The position numbers and the translations under genes were made by a program. Below, one piece after another: positions 16,960-26,919 of a DNA stretch of 35,619 nucleotides. How positions within the stretch are numbered: the stretch's first letter is position 1; every line of letters begins with the position of its first letter. Origin of the DNA: Muribaculaceae bacterium (GTDB lineage: Bacteria; Bacteroidota; Bacteroidia; Bacteroidales; Muribaculaceae); assembly GCA_029051525.1 (NCBI GenBank), contig JAIDKG010000039.1, positions 1-35,619 on the forward strand, written 5' to 3'. Under the pieces are notes generated by a model that saw only the letters and a list, made by a program, of their open reading frames with translations, ran no database searches and had not been told where the DNA came from.

Positions 16960-17583
16960 ATGAAAACTATCAAGCTGATTCTTCCTTCGCTGCTGCTCGG
17001 CGTAGTGTCATTTATGGCCGATGCGCAGACAGCATCACATACTCCCCGCCATTCCGCCCACAGTGCGGCTCATCAGGAACTGCTGACCAATGCCAAATCC
17101 CGTCTCGACAAGGATATAATCCGCGAGATGGTGAAGGAGGTTGTCGCCACCCGCGAACAGCCGGCTGCAGCATCGCTTTCGGCTGAGTCGTCGCGTCTGA
17201 TTGATGACTTGCTGGCTGAAGGTCGTTCGCACATTGGCAAGCGTTATGTGCATGGTGCCAAAGGTCCGTCGGCATTCGACTGCTCCGGATTCACGAGCTA
17301 TGTCTACAAGCAGTTCGGCTATACGATTTCACCGAGTTCGCGTGCTCAGTATCTTGAGGGTACACCGGTAGACCGCAAGGATTTGCGCAAGGGTGATCTG
17401 GTATTCTTTACATCCCGCAGCAGCGGCAAGAATGTGGGCCACGTGGGAATTGTGGTGTCGGCCGACAATGAGACCGGTAAGTTCAAATTTATCCATGCCT
17501 CAATCAGAGGTGTGAAAATCAGTGATTTCGAGGGCTATTACGTAGGTCGCTATATCGGCGCGAAGCGTATCATCAACGACTGA
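16960..17583 (+). CDS. Secreted NlpC/P60 (C40) cell-wall peptidase
   Basis: 207 aa with a signal peptide (MKTIKLILPSLLLGVVSFMADA) and a charged helical linker. The catalytic domain spans ~70-205, with C108 in FDCSGF, H161 in GHVGIV and H179 in FIHAS forming the Cys-His-His triad. Family members hydrolyse peptide bonds in peptidoglycan stems, typically D-Glu-meso-DAP, during wall turnover. I see no SH3b or LysM targeting domain. The alpha-amylase gene follows in the same direction after 124 nt, with no clear promoter between. Confidence 0.92.
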   Translation: MKTIKLILPSLLLGVVSFMADAQTASHTPRHSAHSAAHQELLTNAKSRLDKDIIREMVKEVVATREQPAAASLSAESSRLIDDLLAEGRSHIGKRYVHGAKGPSAFDCSGFTSYVYKQFGYTISPSSRAQYLEGTPVDRKDLRKGDLVFFTSRSSGKNVGHVGIVVSADNETGKFKFIHASIRGVKISDFEGYYVGRYIGAKRIIND

Positions 17584-17707
17584 TTGCGAGAGCAGGGTCT
17601 GACGTTAGCTCCTCCTTCATTATTAAAGTAATAAATTCTTACACACATATCCATCTTCGGCGGCACTTCATGAAGCAGCCGGCGGAGTGAATAGCTCTGA
17701 TCTACAA

Positions 17708-19147
17708 ATGAAACAAACCATCCTTCTGGGGGCTTTTGCCCTCGCGCTCGGCGCAATGCCGGGCATGGCAAAGGACCGTGTGACCCACAACCCCGACGCC
17801 ACCAACACCGAGACTATCCTTCATGCATGGAGCTGGAATTTCCCGACCATCGCCGACAACATGAAGAATATCGCCGATGCCGGCTTCACTATGGTGCAGA
17901 CCTCTCCCGTGCAGCAGTGCTACAATCCCGAGGGAAGTTCGAAAAAGATTTTCGATGAGAATGTGACCGAGGGGAACTGGTACTATTATTATCAGCCCAC
18001 CGACTGGAAGATAGGCAACCAGATTGTAGGCTCGCGCGACCAGATGAAACAGATGATGGATTCGGCGGCGAAGTATAATGTAAAGGTGATTGTCGACGTG
18101 CTCCCCAACCACACTGCATTCGACATCGATGCCGTGTCGGAGGATTTCTATAAGGCTGTGGGTGGCCGCGACAAGATGTTCCACTCTCAGGGACTGAATG
18201 CCGTGCAGGATTACAATGACCGTTATCAGTGCACACTCTGGGGTTCGGGTGCTCTGCCCGATGTGAATACGGAGAATCCTGATTTCCAGAAGTATTATAT
18301 GGAGTTTGTGAATGATCTGCTGTCGCTTGGTGTGCGCGGTTTCCGCTATGACACTGCCAAGCATATCGGCGTGCATTCCGACCCTGTGGATAGCGCCAAG
18401 GGTGTGAAGGAGAATGACTTCTGGGATGTGGCCACAGGTCGCAAGAGTGTGAAGGGTGTGAAACTTGCAGTGCCCTACGATTCACTGTTCGTATATGGCG
18501 AGGTGCTTCAGGATCGCAATGTGCCCGAGGCTGAGTATGCCGATTATTTCGGTCAGACGGCATCGAGCTATGGTTATGTGCTTCGCGAGATGCTTGAGAA
18601 GGGTTCGGCCAATGGTATCGACATCAAGAACTGGCATCACAGCGCAGCTCCCGAATATCTCACCACATGGGTGGAGAGCCACGACACATATGCCAATCAT
18701 CACGAGTCGGCCGCTCTGACCGATGATCAGATCCGCACTGCGTGGGTATGGCTTACAGCTCGCCAGAATGGTGTGCCCCTCTTCTTCAGCCGTCCGGCCG
18801 GCAGCACACGTCAGGCCTACTGGGGCGACAATGTGCTTGGTGCCCGCGGCAATGACGAGTTTATGCATCCCGAGGTAGCAGCCGTCAATAAATTCCGTCA
18901 GGCCATGAATGGCCAGAAGGAGGATCTGCAGATCTCTGAAAATGGTCAGGTGCTGCTGGTGAGCCGTGGCAAAAAGGGTGCGGCGATTGTCAATATCGGC
19001 AAATATGCCAATGTAGTTGACCTCCCCACCACGCTGGCCGATGGCAAATACCGCGATGAGGTATATGGCAAGGAATTTACCGTGAAGGGTGGCCGACTGA
19101 AGGGTTATGCCGCTCCTGAGCGCACCTATATCCTGCAGCGCAAATAA
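17708..19147 (+). CDS. Secreted GH13 alpha-amylase
   Basis: 479 aa from the ATG that starts the signal peptide (MKQTILLGAFALALGAMPGMA); an ATG seven codons earlier exists. The (beta/alpha)8 domain shows the four GH13 regions: DVLPNHT; GFRYDTAKH with nucleophile D215; VYGEVLQ with acid/base E265; and VESHDTY with D326. A short C-terminal beta domain ends at TYILQRK. It should hydrolyse internal alpha-1,4 bonds of starch or glycogen. It has no lipoprotein Cys and no SusCD neighbours, so it is not part of a classical Sus locus here. A strong terminator follows. Confidence 0.94.
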   Translation: MKQTILLGAFALALGAMPGMAKDRVTHNPDATNTETILHAWSWNFPTIADNMKNIADAGFTMVQTSPVQQCYNPEGSSKKIFDENVTEGNWYYYYQPTDWKIGNQIVGSRDQMKQMMDSAAKYNVKVIVDVLPNHTAFDIDAVSEDFYKAVGGRDKMFHSQGLNAVQDYNDRYQCTLWGSGALPDVNTENPDFQKYYMEFVNDLLSLGVRGFRYDTAKHIGVHSDPVDSAKGVKENDFWDVATGRKSVKGVKLAVPYDSLFVYGEVLQDRNVPEAEYADYFGQTASSYGYVLREMLEKGSANGIDIKNWHHSAAPEYLTTWVESHDTYANHHESAALTDDQIRTAWVWLTARQNGVPLFFSRPAGSTRQAYWGDNVLGARGNDEFMHPEVAAVNKFRQAMNGQKEDLQISENGQVLLVSRGKKGAAIVNIGKYANVVDLPTTLADGKYRDEVYGKEFTVKGGRLKGYAAPERTYILQRK

Positions 19148-19176
19148 TACTTCAGCTACTTAGGCAACCATACTTG

Positions 19177-19212
19177 CCGGGCAGAAATCCAAGGATTTCT
19201 GTCCGGTTTTTT
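19177..19212. terminator. Rho-independent terminator after the amylase
   Basis: The 14-bp stem 19177-19190/19193-19206 (one G-T pair, 2-nt loop) is followed by TTTTTT at 19207-19212 on the plus strand. It is 30 nt after the amylase stop and may also stop the convergent small gene ending at 19259. Confidence 0.85.
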
Positions 19213-19258
19213 CGTTGTGATGGTATGAGGAAGCCGATAGCCGTGGCAGGGGAGGGGC

Positions 19259-19579
19259 TCAGTGGGTCTCCCAGGGGAAGATGCATCGCTGGGTCGGAGT
19301 CGCCATCCGGCGGCGCGGGCGCTCTATGGGCTGCATCGGTCTGCCGGGCGACGGGAAGTCCGGGTAGAACCGGAACGGACGTTGGATCGACCATCCTTGA
19401 GAATGATTGCGGATAAACATGCGGGCCAGTCCGCACAGACGTCGCCCGGCCTGACGGATCTCGGCCAGCAGCACCGAGATGTCGGCTATATGGGTGAGAT
19501 TTATTTCAAGCACCTTGCGGCCATCGATGATGGCACTCACGTAGATGTGGTCGCCGTAGGCTATCGGATATCTGTTCAT
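19259..19579 (-). CDS. Small hypothetical protein
   Basis: 106 aa, no signal peptide or membrane segment. The first ~70 residues (MNRYPIAYGDHIYVSAIIDG, then two predicted helices) have plausible protein composition. The C-terminal third is Pro/Arg-rich (PSPGRPMQPIERPRRR). It is convergent with the amylase gene, and no domain is recognised. It could be a lineage-specific gene; the low-complexity tail leaves some doubt that all of it is coding. Confidence 0.5.
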   Translation of the reverse strand: MNRYPIAYGDHIYVSAIIDGRKVLEINLTHIADISVLLAEIRQAGRRLCGLARMFIRNHSQGWSIQRPFRFYPDFPSPGRPMQPIERPRRRMATPTQRCIFPWETH

Positions 19580-19661
19580 AGGTCGTTGAATGTTTTTTCG
19601 GAGCGCGTCCTTTAGCCCCTTTTACAAAAAAAATTTTGTGGGAAGGGGTCTTTGCGATGAA

Positions 19662-19715
19662 GCTCTTATCCCTTGAGATGGATGGTAAGTAGCTGCTAAG
19701 AGCGCGCTCTTATCC
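19662..19715. promoter_or_regulatory. Palindrome and tandem repeat, candidate regulator-binding sites
   Basis: TAAGAGCGCGCTCTTA (19697-19712) is a perfect 16-bp palindrome. Its right half, GCTCTTATCC, occurs at 19662-19671 and again at 19706-19715, 44 nt apart (about four helical turns). The sites are 160-210 bp upstream of the sigma-54 promoter, a usual distance for an enhancer-binding activator. They are equally placed to act on the divergent small gene. Confidence 0.4.
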
Positions 19716-19872
19716 TTTTATCTGTTGACAAAATTAGCGTAGGTGGCTGCCAACTGTTTGCAGTGCTGTGTGAATATATGTTAAATAGTCCATGCCACAA
19801 CCTCCTCAGGCATAGGGAGTGTGTTATATTACTGAGTGGGTTGATACAGGATGCAGTCGCCTCCCGATGAGT

Positions 19873-19889
19873 TTGGCACGCTATTTGCA
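19873..19889 (+). promoter_or_regulatory. Sigma-54 (-24/-12) promoter upstream of groESL
   Basis: TTGGCACGCTATTTGCA matches the RpoN consensus YTGGCACGRNNNTTGCW at every fixed base except R. The GG and GC dinucleotides are the required 10 nt apart. The predicted start near 19900 is about 150 nt before the groES ATG. No Bacteroidetes primary-sigma promoter and no CIRCE element is evident in 19600-20050. Confidence 0.6.
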
Positions 19890-20050
19890 TTACTAATAAT
19901 ACCGGGGTGAGGCTACTTGTGAGTCTGCTCCGGTCGGCATCAGCCTGGCAAGTGCGTGCAGACTGGCCTACAGGGCCAAAATGGCGCGAGCCTTCCGGTG
20001 CCATCCTCCCCTCCGACTAATGACAACATTATAAAACTTATTATAAGACC

Positions 20051-20323
20051 ATGAATATCAAACCATTGTTTGACCGTGTGCTCATCGAGCCCACTCCCGC
20101 CGAAGAGGTAACCTTGGGCGGCATCATCATCCCCGACACTGCAAAAGAGAAGCCCCTGAAGGGTAAGGTCGTGGCCGTAGGCGACGGCACAAAGGATGAG
20201 CCGATGCTGCTTTCGGCCGGCACTGAGGTGCTTTTCGGCAAATATGCCGGTACGGAGATCGAACTTGAAGGCACAAAATATCTGATGATGCGCCAGAGCG
20301 ATGTGCTCGCCATCATCGGTTGA
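20051..20323 (+). CDS. groES: Co-chaperonin GroES (Hsp10)
   Basis: 90 aa, full length. [14 protein letters not shown], the [13 protein letters not shown] mobile-loop region and the [15 protein letters not shown]-terminus are all family-typical. It forms the heptameric lid of GroEL. groEL begins 15 nt downstream, so the two are one operon. Confidence 0.97.
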   Translation: MNIKPLFDRVLIEPTPAEEVTLGGIIIPDTAKEKPLKGKVVAVGDGTKDEPMLLSAGTEVLFGKYAGTEIELEGTKYLMMRQSDVLAIIG

Positions 20324-20335
20324 TCAGGACTATAA

Positions 20336-21976
<1,641 letters not shown>

Positions 21977-22016
21977 TGCCTTGAAATTGTCGCGCATCGC
22001 GACTTCTGATAAAATT

Positions 22017-22054
22017 AAAAACTCACTTTTCGGAGTCCCGAAAGGTGAGTTTTT
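22017..22054. terminator. Bidirectional terminator after groEL
   Basis: Arms 22017-22033 and 22038-22054 (AAAAACTCAC-type and complement) form a 17-bp stem with a 4-nt loop. The A-tract and T-tract on either side make it functional in both directions. It serves groEL (+) and is near the end of the convergent rel/spoT gene. Confidence 0.85.
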
Positions 22055-22065
22055 AATATTTGACC

Positions 22066-22099
22066 CCGGCCTTGATGGCAGATCCGGCCTTGATGGCAG
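22066..22099. repeat. Two-copy 16-bp direct repeat
   Basis: CCGGCCTTGATGGCAG occurs at 22066-22081 and 22084-22099 with an 18-nt period, in the 70-nt spacer between the groEL terminator and the rel/spoT stop. No function is apparent. Confidence 0.6.
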
Positions 22100-22123
22100 G
22101 GAGGGGCTTATAGAGGGGGGGGG

Positions 22124-24034
22124 TCAGCCGAGAGTCTCGGATTTGACCTCCTCCACATCCGGTATTACGGATATGGCCGATATGATGGTCTTGATTTCGT
22201 CGAAGCTGTGGACTCCGAGTCGGATTTTCATCGACACGATTGAATCGGTGGTGGTGGTGTTGAGGCTGCTTACGTTGAGGTTCAGATGATTGGAGATGCA
22301 GTCCATCACATCAATCACCATGTGGCGGCGGTCGATGCAAATCACTTCCAGCTCTACGGGATAGGTGGTGTCGTTGGGCTTGTAGTCCACGGCCACTATG
22401 CTGTCGCCATCCTGCGAGGCCAGACGTATCGCCACATTGCAGTCGCGCTTATGGAGGGTAATCTTGCCGTGATGATTCTTGAATCCTATCACCTCTTCGC
22501 CGGGGATGGGATGGCAGTGTTCGCAACGTATGAATTCCGATTTGGGACATTTGGCAAGATATGACGTGATGGCACGCCGGGCCTTGTAGCTCACGGCATT
22601 GTCGAGCCAGTCCTCTTCGGGATGTGCATCGGGGTCGGTGACAATCTCTACGATGTCGCCACGGTGGAGCGCCTGCTTGATTGACGCGATGCGTCCGTTG
22701 ATGCGGCAGTATTTCGCATGGCGGCCGAGCTGGGAGTGTATCTCGTAGGCAAAATCGATCGGAGTGGCTTTCTGCGGGAGAATCACCGGTTTCCCCTGCG
22801 GTGAGAATGTCATTATGTCGTCGTTGTAGAAAGATGCCACTACATTCTCTATGAAATTGGTGCCGTCCTGTCCGTGCTGGGCTATATCCTTCAGCACGCC
22901 GCGGAACTTATTGATCCAGCGTCGGATATTCCCCTCCGAGCGGTCGGAGACGCATCCGAAGCGAGAGTTGCGCACCATGCGCTCGCTGCTGATGTGCACC
23001 TCTTCCCAGCGGCCGTAGTCGGCCAGGAGTTTCAGGTGGAAACTCTGGTAGCCGTTCTCCTTAGGGGAATCGATGTAATTCGAGATTCCTCCGGGTTTCT
23101 CCTTAAAGCGGTCGGTGAGAAGGGAGTAGATGCGCAGCACCATGCTTTTTTCGGTGACTCCATCCTCCTCCTTGAAGACGATGTCGACGAAGTGGCGGTA
23201 TTTCAGATGGTCGAAGTCATCGCCATATTTGTGCATCTTTCGCCAAAGGGAGTAGGGGCGTCGGTATTCGTAGAATACGCGCGCCTTTATACCGTTGGCG
23301 GCAAGTATGGTTGATATTTCCTCGATAAATGCCTGAAGCCGGGCATGATTGGTCGCCTCGTCGCGCGCTATGCGGTTTTCAAGTTCCTCATATTCCGTAG
23401 GACAGCGGAATTTGAGCGACAGGTTCTCAAGTTCGGTCTTCACCTCATAGAGTCCGAGGCGGGTGGCGAGCGGGGCGTAGAAATAGTCGGTTTCGCCGGC
23501 TATCTTCATCTGCTTGTCGGTGCGCATCGACGAGAGGGTGCGCATATTGTGCAGGCGGTCGGAGAGTTTCACCAGAAGGGCGCGCACATCATATTGCACC
23601 GAATTGAGCATCTGTTTGAAATTGTCGAGCTGTTTCGACATCTCATACTTCTCCTTCTTCTGCTTTGTGACCACCTTCACAAGAAATGCCACGTCTTCGC
23701 CAAACCGCTGCCGTATCTCATCGATTGAATGAGGCGTATCCTCCACCACATCATGCAGGAAGGCTGCTATTACGGAGTTTACATCAAGGTTGATTTCACC
23801 GGCCGCAATCGAAGCCACGGCGATGGGATGGAGAATATACGGTTCGCCGCTACGCCGCCGCTGGTGCTTGTGAGCCTCACGTGCAAATTCAAAGGCATCC
23901 TTAAGACGCACCATATCCTCGCGCGATATGCGCGATGCCATCATGTCGAATACGCGTTGAGAACGCTCCTCGACCATCTGGTCATACTTTGTCTTCTGTT
24001 GCTCTTGCTGAGCATGAATTTCTTCCGCTGTCAT
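22124..24034 (-). CDS. RelA/SpoT homologue, probable (p)ppGpp hydrolase with degenerate synthetase
   Basis: 636 aa, with HD hydrolase, synthetase-fold, TGS (~405-465) and C-terminal ACT (~560-636) domains. Hydrolase residues look intact: H69, H94-D95, E98-D99 and D159 (VKLSDRLHN). In the synthetase fold the usual FDxIYDLxAxR segment reads FDHLKYRHFVDIVF (274-287), with Tyr where the catalytic Asp is expected. The EIQIRT strand reads EEVHISS (344-350). I infer a mainly hydrolytic, SpoT-like enzyme that lowers (p)ppGpp. A TAAATTTG box (24046-24039) ends only 4 nt before the ATG, with no good -33. Either the mRNA is nearly leaderless or translation starts at a later Met (20 or 31). Confidence 0.9.
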   Translation of the reverse strand: MTAEEIHAQQEQQKTKYDQMVEERSQRVFDMMASRISREDMVRLKDAFEFAREAHKHQRRRSGEPYILHPIAVASIAAGEINLDVNSVIAAFLHDVVEDTPHSIDEIRQRFGEDVAFLVKVVTKQKKEKYEMSKQLDNFKQMLNSVQYDVRALLVKLSDRLHNMRTLSSMRTDKQMKIAGETDYFYAPLATRLGLYEVKTELENLSLKFRCPTEYEELENRIARDEATNHARLQAFIEEISTILAANGIKARVFYEYRRPYSLWRKMHKYGDDFDHLKYRHFVDIVFKEEDGVTEKSMVLRIYSLLTDRFKEKPGGISNYIDSPKENGYQSFHLKLLADYGRWEEVHISSERMVRNSRFGCVSDRSEGNIRRWINKFRGVLKDIAQHGQDGTNFIENVVASFYNDDIMTFSPQGKPVILPQKATPIDFAYEIHSQLGRHAKYCRINGRIASIKQALHRGDIVEIVTDPDAHPEEDWLDNAVSYKARRAITSYLAKCPKSEFIRCEHCHPIPGEEVIGFKNHHGKITLHKRDCNVAIRLASQDGDSIVAVDYKPNDTTYPVELEVICIDRRHMVIDVMDCISNHLNLNVSSLNTTTTDSIVSMKIRLGVHSFDEIKTIISAISVIPDVEEVKSETLG

Positions 24035-24211
24035 TTTGCAAATTTAAGTTTTTTTAATCAATCCCCTCTCTGTTTTTTCGATAAAATTTATAGAACTATC
24101 ATAAGAAGTGATGTCTATCCGATTGTGTGCAACCATAATTGAGAATAAATGCTCATATATGCTTGGCCGCTACTGAAATAATAAACCGCATGGGGGCGTT
24201 GGAAAAATATA

Positions 24212-25375
24212 ATGCTGTATATCCATATTCCATATTGCAATCGCAAATGCCTGTATTGCGATTTCTTCAGTGGCGGAGCCTCTGTGGCCGATTGGCCGAG
24301 GTTGCGGCGCGCATTGATAAGCGAGCTGAAGATGCGTCACGGTGAATTGCCGGAAGTGATTCCATCGCTCTATTTCGGCGGGGGTACCCCATCGCTTATC
24401 CCGGCGGAGGAGTTCCATTCGCTTATGAAAGGTATTAGGGAATCTCTTATGGCAGAGGGGCATCGATTGGCCGATGAGTGTGAAGTGACGCTTGAGGCGA
24501 ATCCCGAGGATGTGGATGCGGAGCGCATCAAGGCGTGGCATGAGAGTGGCGTAAATCGTCTCAGCCTCGGAGTGCAGACATTCTCCGATGAGTTGCTGCG
24601 CAGTATCGGTCGGCGCCACACCGGTGAGGATGCCGAGCGGGCACTCCGTATCCTTAAATCGACATTCGGCAACGTGAGCGCCGACCTGATATTCGGATTG
24701 CCCGGAGGGTCGGTCGCCACATTGGAAAGCGATCTCGACAGGCTGATCGGAATTGCGCCGCACCATGTGTCGGTCTATACACTTATGTATGAGGAGGACA
24801 CGGCACTCACGGCGTTGCGACGCGCCGGAAGGGTAGAGGAGGTGCCGGATGAGGAGGTGGAGCGACAATACCGTCGGCTTACCGCGCGGTTGCGCGAGTC
24901 CGGCTACGAGCATTACGAGATTTCCAACTACGCTAAACCCGGATATAACTCCCGTCATAACACAGGCTACTGGCTGAGCCGCCCCTATCTCGGCATCGGA
25001 CCGGCAGCCCACAGTTATGACGGCGGATATAAACGCCGGGCGAATCCCGCCGACCTATTCGGTTATCTGCGTCACTTTGCCCCCGAAAAGAGAGATGCTA
25101 CGCCCCGGGATGCTGCCGCCCCCTTCTATCAGACAGAAACTCTGACCGAAGCAGAGCGGCTCGAAGAACGCATCATGCTCCGACTCCGCACATCCGCCGG
25201 ACTTGACCTCGCGGCCTTTGCCGCCGATTTCGGCCAAGAATCATATCGCAGCCTCCTCTGCAGAGCCCGACACCATATTGAAAGCGGACGCCTGCAACTC
25301 CGATCCGGCCATCTCAGCCTGAGCGAAGAGGGGATACTCACGGCTGATGCGGTGATTGTAGACCTATTGCCATAA
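24212..25375 (+). CDS. hemW: Radical SAM heme chaperone HemW
   Basis: 387 aa starting MLYIHIPYCNRKCLYCDF, with CX3CX2C at residues 9, 13 and 16. GGGTPS and the HNTGYW motif are diagnostic of HemW rather than the oxygen-independent coproporphyrinogen oxidase HemN, with which it is often confused in annotations. HemW inserts heme into respiratory proteins. It is divergent from rel/spoT, with no operon partners and no clear promoter in the 177-nt gap. Confidence 0.93.
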   Translation: MLYIHIPYCNRKCLYCDFFSGGASVADWPRLRRALISELKMRHGELPEVIPSLYFGGGTPSLIPAEEFHSLMKGIRESLMAEGHRLADECEVTLEANPEDVDAERIKAWHESGVNRLSLGVQTFSDELLRSIGRRHTGEDAERALRILKSTFGNVSADLIFGLPGGSVATLESDLDRLIGIAPHHVSVYTLMYEEDTALTALRRAGRVEEVPDEEVERQYRRLTARLRESGYEHYEISNYAKPGYNSRHNTGYWLSRPYLGIGPAAHSYDGGYKRRANPADLFGYLRHFAPEKRDATPRDAAAPFYQTETLTEAERLEERIMLRLRTSAGLDLAAFAADFGQESYRSLLCRARHHIESGRLQLRSGHLSLSEEGILTADAVIVDLLP

Positions 25376-25480
25376 AGGTTTAGGCTTGACACTCAGTGCG
25401 AAAGCCCGGCGGGGCCATATCATGCCGATCAAGGTAGCGAATGATTGTTGTAAAAAATACTAAAAATAATAGGCCGAAAA

Positions 25481-25512
25481 TTTGGTCAATTCAGAAAAAA
25501 GTGCTAATTTTG
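25481..25512 (+). promoter_or_regulatory. Promoter of the tRNA-Gln pair
   Basis: TTTG at 25481-25484, 20 nt, TAATTTTG at 25505-25512. It lies 55 nt upstream of the first tRNA. Confidence 0.7.
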
Positions 25513-25567
25513 CATCGTCAAAAGGGAAGCACGGCGGTGCTTTACTAACCGAATGACAAAAATGAAT

Positions 25568-25638
25568 TGCCTTGTGGTGTAATGGTAGCACGCAGGTTTC
25601 TGGCACCTTTAGTGAGGGTTCGAGTCCTTCCAAGGCAA
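25568..25638 (+). tRNA. tRNA-Gln (CTG)
   Basis: A 71-nt cloverleaf. The acceptor TGCCTTG/CAAGGCA is fully paired, the D-arm is GTGT/GCAC with an AATGGTA loop, and the anticodon loop TTCTGGC gives CTG. The T-arm is GAGGG/CCTTC with loop TTCGAGT. The anticodon stem has one C-T mismatch at its base. CCA is not encoded. Confidence 0.9.
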
Positions 25639-25690
25639 CAAAGCATCCGCCCCGTATTCGGATGCACCAATCAACATAAATACGGCACCC

Positions 25691-25761
25691 TGCCTTGTGG
25701 TGTAATGGTAGCACGCAGGTTTCTGGCACCTTTAGTGAGGGTTCGAGTCCTTCCAAGGCAA
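25691..25761 (+). tRNA. tRNA-Gln (CTG), second identical copy
   Basis: Identical to the copy at 25568-25638 over its full length, with a 123-nt period. The 52-nt spacer contains a GCATCCG/CGGATGC hairpin. A terminator follows immediately, so the pair is one transcript. Confidence 0.9.
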
Positions 25762-25801
25762 CACGAAAGAGCCGAGTCTTTAAGACTCGGCTCTTTCGTG
25801 T
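25761..25801 (+). terminator. Terminator of the tRNA operon
   Basis: The 20-bp perfect inverted repeat 25761-25780/25782-25801 with a 1-nt centre begins at the last base of the second tRNA. There is no strong U-run, but position and stability fit a terminator. Confidence 0.65.
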
Positions 25802-26006
25802 ATGGATATGTCTGTTTTATTTTTGTGAGAAGTCTGGCATTCCATTCAGCCGCACAAATCTTTGGCAACTCACTGCGATGTTTCTCCAAAAATTTATGCC
25901 ATAGTTCCTTCACCTGCAAGACCAACTAAAATTAGGCGAATGCCAAAGCATCAACTAAATATGAGCCAATTAAAAATAGGTGCCATAATATCATTCATTA
26001 GTAAGT

Positions 26007-26273
26007 TCAACTGACAGTAATAATCGGCTGTCCAAAGAAAGAAGAGAGCATTGCGAGCGTAGCGATGGTGAAATTGTGCTGACCGCTCAGCCATTTGGTG
26101 ATTTCACTCGGTCTGCGTCCCAGAGCATCGGCAAACTGTTTCTTCGATAACCCGTGTTGTTTCATAAGTGCATTTATGCGGTCGGATATTTCAAAAGAGA
26201 GATCAACCTCTGCCTGAACATTTGCCGGAATTGAACCGAGTATTTCTTCGAGTGTCTTAGAAGTACGCTTCAT
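26007..26273 (-). CDS. HTH (Xre/HigA-like) antitoxin
   Basis: 88 aa with a helix-turn-helix at ~38-75 (LSKKQFADALGRRPSEITKWLSG), the cro/C1 type. It overlaps the upstream toxin-like gene by 4 nt (ATGA), the order toxin then antitoxin as in higBA. It should neutralise the toxin and autoregulate the pair through the palindrome at 26788-26809. Confidence 0.85.
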   Translation of the reverse strand: MKRTSKTLEEILGSIPANVQAEVDLSFEISDRINALMKQHGLSKKQFADALGRRPSEITKWLSGQHNFTIATLAMLSSFFGQPIITVS

Positions 26274-26746
26274 AGCTCAAATATATTATCTGTTTCTATT
26301 GTCGATTCAGTAATATTCACGTTGCCGTTGGCAACTTCCTGTCTGAGTAGTTTCTCGAATTTTTGCAAGGTCATCACATATCCATTAAGGAGTATGTCAT
26401 CTTCATACCGCTGAGATGTTTTCACACCTCCATTACCCAATACGAGTATCTTATCTGTCAAGCGCAGACAGTAAAGACGCAATTTTGAGGAAGTCACTGG
26501 CAGTGCGACGACAGAATCATTCATCTTGCCCTCCGGGCGGAAATAACGTTCCAACGCACCGTTCTTGGCTATACGTTTGATAAATGCGGCAATACGCGAG
26601 AAATCCTCGCTGTACTCGGCATCTTCTCTGAATTTGGTTACAAATTTTTCAAATTCAGATTCAACATCACGAAGAAACTGCAACGTATAGATTGTGCAGT
26701 TCTCGCCGTCTTGGATAAGATATAATTCCACTTCACTCATGGGCAT
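26270..26746 (-). CDS. RelE/HigB-like toxin
   Basis: 158 aa; the ATG two codons in (26740) is an alternative start. The central part resembles the RelE/ParE-fold toxins of Bacteroidetes: ESEFEKFVTKFREDAE, then ERYFRPEGKMND, then LRLYCLRLTDKILVLGNGGVK. Family members cleave mRNA on the ribosome. The pairing with an HTH antitoxin by a 4-nt overlap supports the call. It is longer than most HigB (~100 aa), with an extra C-terminal helical tail. Confidence 0.75.
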   Translation of the reverse strand: MPMSEVELYLIQDGENCTIYTLQFLRDVESEFEKFVTKFREDAEYSEDFSRIAAFIKRIAKNGALERYFRPEGKMNDSVVALPVTSSKLRLYCLRLTDKILVLGNGGVKTSQRYEDDILLNGYVMTLQKFEKLLRQEVANGNVNITESTIETDNIFEL

Positions 26747-26772
26747 GTATATTGGTGTTTGATATTGTAACG

Positions 26773-26809
26773 CAAATGTACAATAGATATTTCATTTAAA
26801 AATGAAATA
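26773..26809 (-). promoter_or_regulatory. Promoter -7 box and palindromic operator of the toxin-antitoxin pair
   Basis: On the minus strand TACATTTG (26780-26773) fits TAnnTTTG. Its -33 region is overlapped by the perfect inverted repeat TATTTCATTT/AAATGAAATA (26788-26797 and 26800-26809, 2-nt centre). That placement fits autorepression by the HTH antitoxin. Confidence 0.55.
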
Positions 26810-26886
26810 ATTTCAAATTTTACAAATTATCAGGCTATTCAGCATCCGGCAGGCAGGGATGTGAATATGTTTTTCAACACATTCAA

Positions 26887-26916
26887 TTGATATATTAGGA
26901 AAAATTGCTAATTTTG
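26887..26916 (+). promoter_or_regulatory. Strong Bacteroidetes-type promoter before the Hsp70-like operon
   Basis: TTG at 26887-26889, 19 nt, TAATTTTG at 26909-26916. The core GCTAATTTTGCA is identical to that of the tRNA-Gln promoter. Predicted start near 26923, 366 nt before the first gene of the operon. Confidence 0.65.
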
Positions 26917-26919
26917 CAC

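Noticed and set aside
25671..25925. 84-aa minus-strand frame whose first half looks protein-like (VKELWHKFLEKHR)
   Set aside because: It continues through the tRNA terminator and antisense to tRNA-Gln. At most 25802-25925 is a gene remnant; there is no family match.
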